This document shows, piece by piece, positions 9,401-11,017 of a stretch of 11,017 bases of DNA. The DNA comes from Bacteroidales bacterium (GTDB lineage: Bacteria; Bacteroidota; Bacteroidia; Bacteroidales; UBA10428). Location: positions 1 to 11,017 of the forward strand of contig JAFGQQ010000109.1 in NCBI GenBank assembly GCA_016935595.1. Direction: 5' to 3'. The notes under the pieces are model-generated. The model made no database searches, had not been told where the DNA came from, and was given only the letters and a program-made list of their open reading frames with translations. Made by a program: the position numbers and the translations under genes. The stretch's first letter is position 1. The number at the start of each line of letters is the position of its first letter.

Positions 9401-9529
9401 TAACGCACTTGCAGTAATTTCGAAAGTGCCGTAAAAAATTCCGATAAAAATTGATTGAGTAATAAAGATAGATACTCCTTTTGCTTCATCTGCTTCAATA
9501 CTAAACGCTTTAAGTAACCCGCTTTTCAT
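6404..9529 (-). CDS. NTT/MFS-like membrane protein fused to HEAT repeats and a degenerate cNMP-binding-like C-terminus
   Basis: This is a 1041-aa protein from the preferred ATG at 9529; the frame extends to a TTG at 9556. About 12 hydrophobic segments fill residues 15-420. They include a loop GRIFSLRQGKRLFGLIDSG (about 134-152) typical of Bacteroidetes proteins related to the ATP/ADP (NTT/Tlc) and MFS transporters. A charged linker with coiled-coil character (about 430-475) leads to helical pairs resembling HEAT repeats. The clearest of these lie around 550-695, with VQVRQEAIKGAS as a typical unit. Further helices continue to about 930. The last 100 residues are beta-rich (FVFIHKGLINLIINNKS, then SSFFALNNTSFSKLI), in the position where relatives carry a cyclic-nucleotide-binding or Crp-like domain. 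I cannot see a phosphate-binding cassette, so it may not bind cNMP. The substrate is unknown and nucleotide exchange should not be assumed. I prefer the ATG because a promoter-like element covers the TTG and such starts are rare in this phylum. Confidence 0.72.
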   Translation of the reverse strand: MKSGLLKAFSIEADEAKGVSIFITQSIFIGIFYGTFEITASALFLDYFEPTMLTKAYAVSGLFGIILTLIYSALQERINFSKVAVINLLSISVITFLLRFLFPSINIKIIVFLLIVVYGPLRIIALVGFWGAVGRIFSLRQGKRLFGLIDSGWIFGIILSSYLVPILLRFNVETKNLLYISAISIVLALITQFFLSKNFNLNIKESGKKEKELGLFEMLKNPYILVISIFVSLSMMTAFFILYEFMAVTKDNYPGSKEFASFLGFFFGTMMIFILLIKTFIYSRLIKTYGLKIALIISPILLIFFTLLAAIIGSIFGYTAAAANFTFFFLLIALSRLFAGTLKDAIEVPSFKILYQSIDKAIRFNVQAKVDGTINEISALFSGILLALLGMLPFFKTIHFSYCLIIILVLWTIYAFRLYKYYQLSLQESLSKAIKTTKSEISEITDQLDIIKDQIDKVSPEKKRSLYKFYELFDPLDYEKLIIKNYNKENTEIKEFLLNEIARLKLTEAITLLKDIEANDKNQKLKSLSNSIIQIFNQEYLNKKSEEQIEKLANSSSQQDKIKACKLLKIKKNNEYVLLINKLLRDFNVQVRQEAIKGASQIYNDDTIVLLTELLENDNTIAYSSSALIQIGNQVIDNLDHSFYKTEISNNVLARIVKIIGKIKDKKSINSLINKLEHINTDIQYNTIISLRQNDYKPDETTNLHIHESIENQIAIIGWNLAAQLTCEEYNVSELLKQAIQDELDVSYNKLFLLLSIAYDSRSIEHVRENLESGTAEGIGFAIELLDQFVFDELKPKLFPVLEDTATADKIKQLQNNYPVDKSSIPELLFDIINRDLNCINHWTKACALNELRNTENLNISNDLIAQLFNPDPMLSEISAEIIYKINPDIFIKSCSRLKQDIKNQLIEKTTKEFKNGSMDLFKKVIALKQCNILSPLPGNSIYKIILNSDFKKIEAKKDIEINNLCFVFIHKGLINLIINNKSIKQFTENEEINLFNYKTENNGSLTLKTENDSSFFALNNTSFSKLINEDIKISQRFISF

Positions 9530-9552
9530 GCAATGTTTATTAAAAGAATTCA

Positions 9553-9583
9553 CCAAGATAATAAAAAAATGAGTGCATACAAC
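9553..9583 (-). promoter_or_regulatory. Candidate Bacteroidetes-type promoter for the minus-strand cluster
   Basis: On the minus strand, GTTG (9583-9580) is followed after exactly 19 bases by TATCTTGG (9560-9553). The Bacteroidetes primary sigma consensus is a -33 TTTG and a -7 TAnnTTTG with about 19-21 bases between; both boxes here deviate at one position. Transcription would start a few bases downstream, leaving a short leader before the ATG at 9529. It would also exclude the upstream TTG at 9556, which lies inside the -7 box. Confidence 0.35.
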
Positions 9584-9708
9584 TAACTTTTTTTTAATTT
9601 GTAAAACTGATTAAATTAATTATAAAGCAATTAAAATTTAATCCACATGCAATCATATCTAAATCAAATATTTATACGGATGTTGAAAAATATTTTATAT
9701 TAATTAAT

Positions 9709-9739
9709 TTTGTCTAGTCTTTATTATTTAATAATATTG
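9709..9739 (+). promoter_or_regulatory. Candidate Bacteroidetes-type promoter for the queuosine transporter locus
   Basis: TTTG (9709-9712) is followed after exactly 19 bases by TAATATTG (9732-9739), one mismatch from the Bacteroidetes -7 consensus TAnnTTTG. Predicted transcription start is near 9746, giving a leader of roughly 90 bases to the small ORF and 170 bases to the transporter ATG. The inverted repeat TATTATT-T-AATAATA (9722-9736) overlaps the spacer and the first half of the -7 box, where an operator would sit. Confidence 0.4.
9722..9736. repeat. Perfect 7+1+7 inverted repeat overlapping the plus-strand promoter
   Basis: TATTATT and AATAATA flank a single T. The position, over the -7 region of the candidate promoter, would suit a dimeric regulator, but the bases are only A and T and chance is a real explanation. 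Confidence 0.3.
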
Positions 9740-9825
9740 CTATTTTTAGAGTATATAAAATTTAATAATATTTCTTATACTTGAGAAAAAATTATCGTAT
9801 AAATAGATTGTTATAACCTTCTTTT

Positions 9826-9830
9826 GGAGA
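9826..9830 (+). promoter_or_regulatory. Shine-Dalgarno-like GGAGA before the small ORF
   Basis: GGAGA lies 6 bases before the ATG at 9837 and 3 bases before the ATG at 9834. It is the only well-placed Shine-Dalgarno-like site I noticed in the window. It is why I list the small ORF at all and why I chose the second ATG. Confidence 0.4.
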
Positions 9831-9836
9831 ATTATG

Positions 9837-9911
9837 ATGAATAAACAAACCTCTTTACTGGTTTTAAAGATATTGTTAAAACCTCTTTCCTTAATATTTA
9901 TTTATAAATAA
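9837..9911 (+). CDS. Possible 24-aa leader peptide upstream of the queuosine transporter
   Basis: The ORF encodes a short basic and hydrophobic peptide (MNKQTSLLVLK at the start, LSLIFIYK at the end) and stops with TAA 5 bases before the transporter ATG. It is in a different frame from the transporter, so it is not a missed N-terminal extension. A GGAGA site precedes it. An 8-bp hairpin lies inside it. Its location and size fit a leader peptide or a small membrane-active protein co-translated with the transporter. A 24-codon ORF in AT-rich DNA can also arise by chance, and I recognise no family. Confidence 0.35.
   Translation: MNKQTSLLVLKILLKPLSLIFIYK
9847..9888 (+). repeat. Direct repeat AAACCTCTTT flanking a hairpin
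   Basis: AAACCTCTTT occurs at 9847-9856 and again at 9879-9888, 32 bases apart. A related AACCTTCTTTTGG lies 31 bases further upstream (9815-9827), giving three similar pyrimidine-rich tracts at near-regular spacing in the leader of the queuosine transporter. This could be a repeated protein or RNA recognition element. Confidence 0.4.
9860..9883 (+). promoter_or_regulatory. 8-bp perfect stem-loop in the transporter leader
   Basis: GGTTTTAA (9860-9867) pairs perfectly with TTAAAACC (9876-9883) around an 8-base loop AGATATTG. It ends 33 bases before the transporter ATG, inside the small ORF. The stem is weak (two G-C pairs). The sequence after it is only moderately U-rich, so it is more likely a modulating or chance structure than an efficient terminator. 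It does not match the preQ1-I aptamer pattern. Confidence 0.4.
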
Positions 9912-9916
9912 TAATT

Positions 9917-10615
9917 ATGTATTTTAAAACGCGAAGGGATATAATCTTTATAATTTTGGCAGGTTTTTTTGTTACTAATGCTGTTGTTGGTGAGGTAATT
10001 GGTGGAAAAATTATTCAATTAGGACCATTTATAATGAGCATCGGGATTATACCTTGGCCTGTTGTTTTTTTAACTACTGACCTTATAAATGAATATTTTG
10101 GAAAACAAGGTGTTAGAAGATTAACCCTCCTTACGGCGCTCCTTATTACTTATACATTCATACTTCTTTTTGCAGCAATGCATGTGCGTGCATCTCATAA
10201 TTCCCCAGTTAAAGATGATGCCTTTAATATAGTATTTGGACAATCTTTATGGATTATTGTCGGTAGTATTACTGCTTTTATTACTTCACAGCTTTTAGAT
10301 GTTTTTGTATTTTGGGTTTTGCGTCGAAAGACTGGTGAAAGGCATATATGGTTAAGGGCTACAGGTTCTACAGTTATCTCCCAACTTATAGACACTTTCA
10401 TTGTAACAGGAATAGCTTTTTATCTTCCGGGAAAACTTACTCTGACAGAATATATTAACACTGCATTTACCGGGTATTCCAGTAAACTAATAATTGCCGT
10501 GTTACTCACTCCGTTTATTTACGTAGGTCATAATTTAATAGACCGTTACCTTGGTAAAGATGAAGCACACCAGATTATTGAAGAAACCGCAAAAGAATCA
10601 TTACCAGTAGCCTGA
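9917..10615 (+). CDS. yhhQ: Queuosine precursor transporter, VUT/YhhQ family
   Basis: This 232-aa integral membrane protein has about six hydrophobic segments: roughly 8-28, 38-54, 67-88, 109-132, 152-170 and 187-207. Family hallmarks are VGEVIGGKI (24-32), the motif TDLINEYFGKQGVRR (54-68), SQLLDVFVFWVLRRKTG (124-140) and RATGSTVISQLIDTFIVTG (147-165). Members import queuosine precursors (preQ0, preQ1 or queuine) for tRNA wobble modification. Length matches the family. The start at 9917 lacks a Shine-Dalgarno, as usual in Bacteroidetes, and puts the first helix at the expected distance. No other queuosine gene is in the window, consistent with a stand-alone salvage transporter. The gene ends 3 bp from the convergent parC stop. 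Confidence 0.93.
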   Translation: MYFKTRRDIIFIILAGFFVTNAVVGEVIGGKIIQLGPFIMSIGIIPWPVVFLTTDLINEYFGKQGVRRLTLLTALLITYTFILLFAAMHVRASHNSPVKDDAFNIVFGQSLWIIVGSITAFITSQLLDVFVFWVLRRKTGERHIWLRATGSTVISQLIDTFIVTGIAFYLPGKLTLTEYINTAFTGYSSKLIIAVLLTPFIYVGHNLIDRYLGKDEAHQIIEETAKESLPVA

Positions 10616-10618
10616 ATT

Positions 10619-11017
10619 TTATAAATCTAATTTCATTTGAGTTTGTATAACCGGTTTTTCTAATAAATGATCTTCGTTTGGCACTTTAATAGGATCACCT
10701 TCTATTTCGAATATAGGTTCAATTTCTTTTTCTTTTTGAACAGGTTCTAAGGGAATTATTTCTTTAATTCTATAATTAGAGAGTCTTTTTCCTTTTGCTT
10801 TATACCTCTTAACTGCAATAAACTCTTCAACATCAATGATCTCATCTTCCTTTCTCGTTTGTTTTTTATCATATTTTATTTCATACCTCGGGTATAATTC
10901 ATCAGATAATTCAAATAATTTCGATTTTTCGTTTTCACCAATTAACGATTCTTCTTTAATTGATTCATTAATAGTAAATCGTTTAATATAATGATATTTC
11001 TGTTCCTGATCGAAATA
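10619..11017 (-). CDS. parC: DNA topoisomerase IV subunit A, C-terminal end only
   Basis: The frame is open from the right edge through 132 codons to a TAA at 10621-10619, so only the C-terminal tail is present. It reads YHYIKRFTINES near the beginning, then DVEEFIAVKRYKAKGKRLS and IIPLEPV. This FIxVKxxKAKGKRL block is the characteristic tail of the Bacteroidetes DNA gyrase/topoisomerase IV subunit A (ParC type). The rest is a charged, probably flexible extension ending in MKLDL. ParC with ParE decatenates chromosomes. Family assignment rests on this motif alone, as the catalytic region lies outside the window; confusion with GyrA is possible but less likely. Confidence 0.8.
   Translation of the reverse strand, partial: YFDQEQKYHYIKRFTINESIKEESLIGENEKSKLFELSDELYPRYEIKYDKKQTRKEDEIIDVEEFIAVKRYKAKGKRLSNYRIKEIIPLEPVQKEKEIEPIFEIEGDPIKVPNEDHLLEKPVIQTQMKLDL

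Larger units (their letters stand above)
9530..9833. other. Divergent intergenic region, very AT-rich
   Basis: This stretch separates the minus-strand cluster from the plus-strand queuosine transporter locus. It contains no ORF with coding character and no tRNA or known riboswitch that I can recognise. It holds one promoter-like pair for each direction, listed separately. It also carries a 13-base direct repeat (atttaataatatt at 9726-9738 and 9760-9772) and a perfect 7+1+7 inverted repeat (9722-9736). Such low-complexity AT sequence produces repeats by chance, so their meaning is uncertain. Confidence 0.7.

Noticed and set aside
9530..9556. Nine-codon N-terminal extension of the transporter-HEAT gene starting at the TTG at 9556.
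   Set aside because: TTG and GTG starts are uncommon in Bacteroidetes, a promoter-like -7 box covers the TTG, and the ATG at 9529 leaves an N-terminus that fits the family.
9860..9898. The hairpin as an intrinsic terminator.
   Set aside because: The stem has only two G-C pairs and is not followed by a run of T; the downstream bases are a mixed pyrimidine tract.
9746..9916. A preQ1 riboswitch before the queuosine transporter.
   Set aside because: The compact preQ1-I pattern (a C/U-rich stem strand followed by an A-rich tail ending in CTAA) is absent, and the only clean hairpin has an unrelated loop.
10195..10401. A 68-codon minus-strand reading frame inside the queuosine transporter.
   Set aside because: It lies wholly opposite a well-conserved coding region and its translation shows no domain or plausible signal.
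1..11017. A mobile genomic island or prophage containing the TIR/STAND cluster.
   Set aside because: There is no integrase, transposase, terminal repeat or tRNA in the window, and the right flank is housekeeping; the left boundary is not visible, so this is only unsupported, not excluded.

Overview
The window reads as AT-rich chromosomal DNA from a member of the Bacteroidetes (Bacteroidota). The clues are the very A/T-rich coding sequence, the near absence of Shine-Dalgarno sites before most genes, promoter-like pairs resembling the Bacteroidetes TTTG / TAnnTTTG consensus, and the protein types present: an nSTAND1-WD40 protein, a HAMP-SpoIIE phosphatase, a transporter-HEAT fusion, and a ParC tail of the Bacteroidetes kind. 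The species cannot be named from the sequence.

Layout. Positions 1-9529 hold four large genes, all on the minus strand and so read from right to left. In transcription order they are: (a) a 1041-aa membrane protein with an NTT/MFS-like transporter domain, HEAT repeats and a degenerate C-terminal sensor-like domain (6404-9529); (b) a 693-aa membrane sensor with a HAMP domain, coiled coil and PP2C/SpoIIE phosphatase (4234-6315); (c) a 474-aa soluble protein with three consecutive TIR-like modules (2789-4213); (d) a membrane-anchored nSTAND1 NTPase with a long coiled coil and C-terminal WD40 repeats (2792 down to 1, running off the left edge). Gaps are 88 bp, 20 bp and a 4-bp ATGA overlap, so (b)-(c)-(d) look like one operon and (a) may belong to it. 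Positions 9530-9833 are an AT-rich divergent intergenic region with a plausible promoter facing each way. To its right, on the plus strand, lie a possible 24-aa leader peptide and then a queuosine-precursor transporter (9917-10615). The right edge holds the 3' end of parC on the minus strand, tail to tail with the transporter and only 3 bp away.

How the genes may work together. The strongest candidate for an undescribed system is the translationally coupled pair of a triple TIR-like protein and an nSTAND1-TM-coiled-coil-WD40 protein. Such STAND NTPases are known as ligand-gated oligomerising switches, and TIR domains as NAD-consuming effectors or adaptors. Here the effector-like part is a separate protein made just before the switch. 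Upstream, a membrane-sensing serine/threonine phosphatase could add an input. This is inference: the domains and gene order are visible, but the immune or signalling function is not shown by the sequence. There is no integrase, transposase or tRNA in view, and the right flank is housekeeping (parC and queuosine salvage), so the cluster is not obviously on a mobile element.
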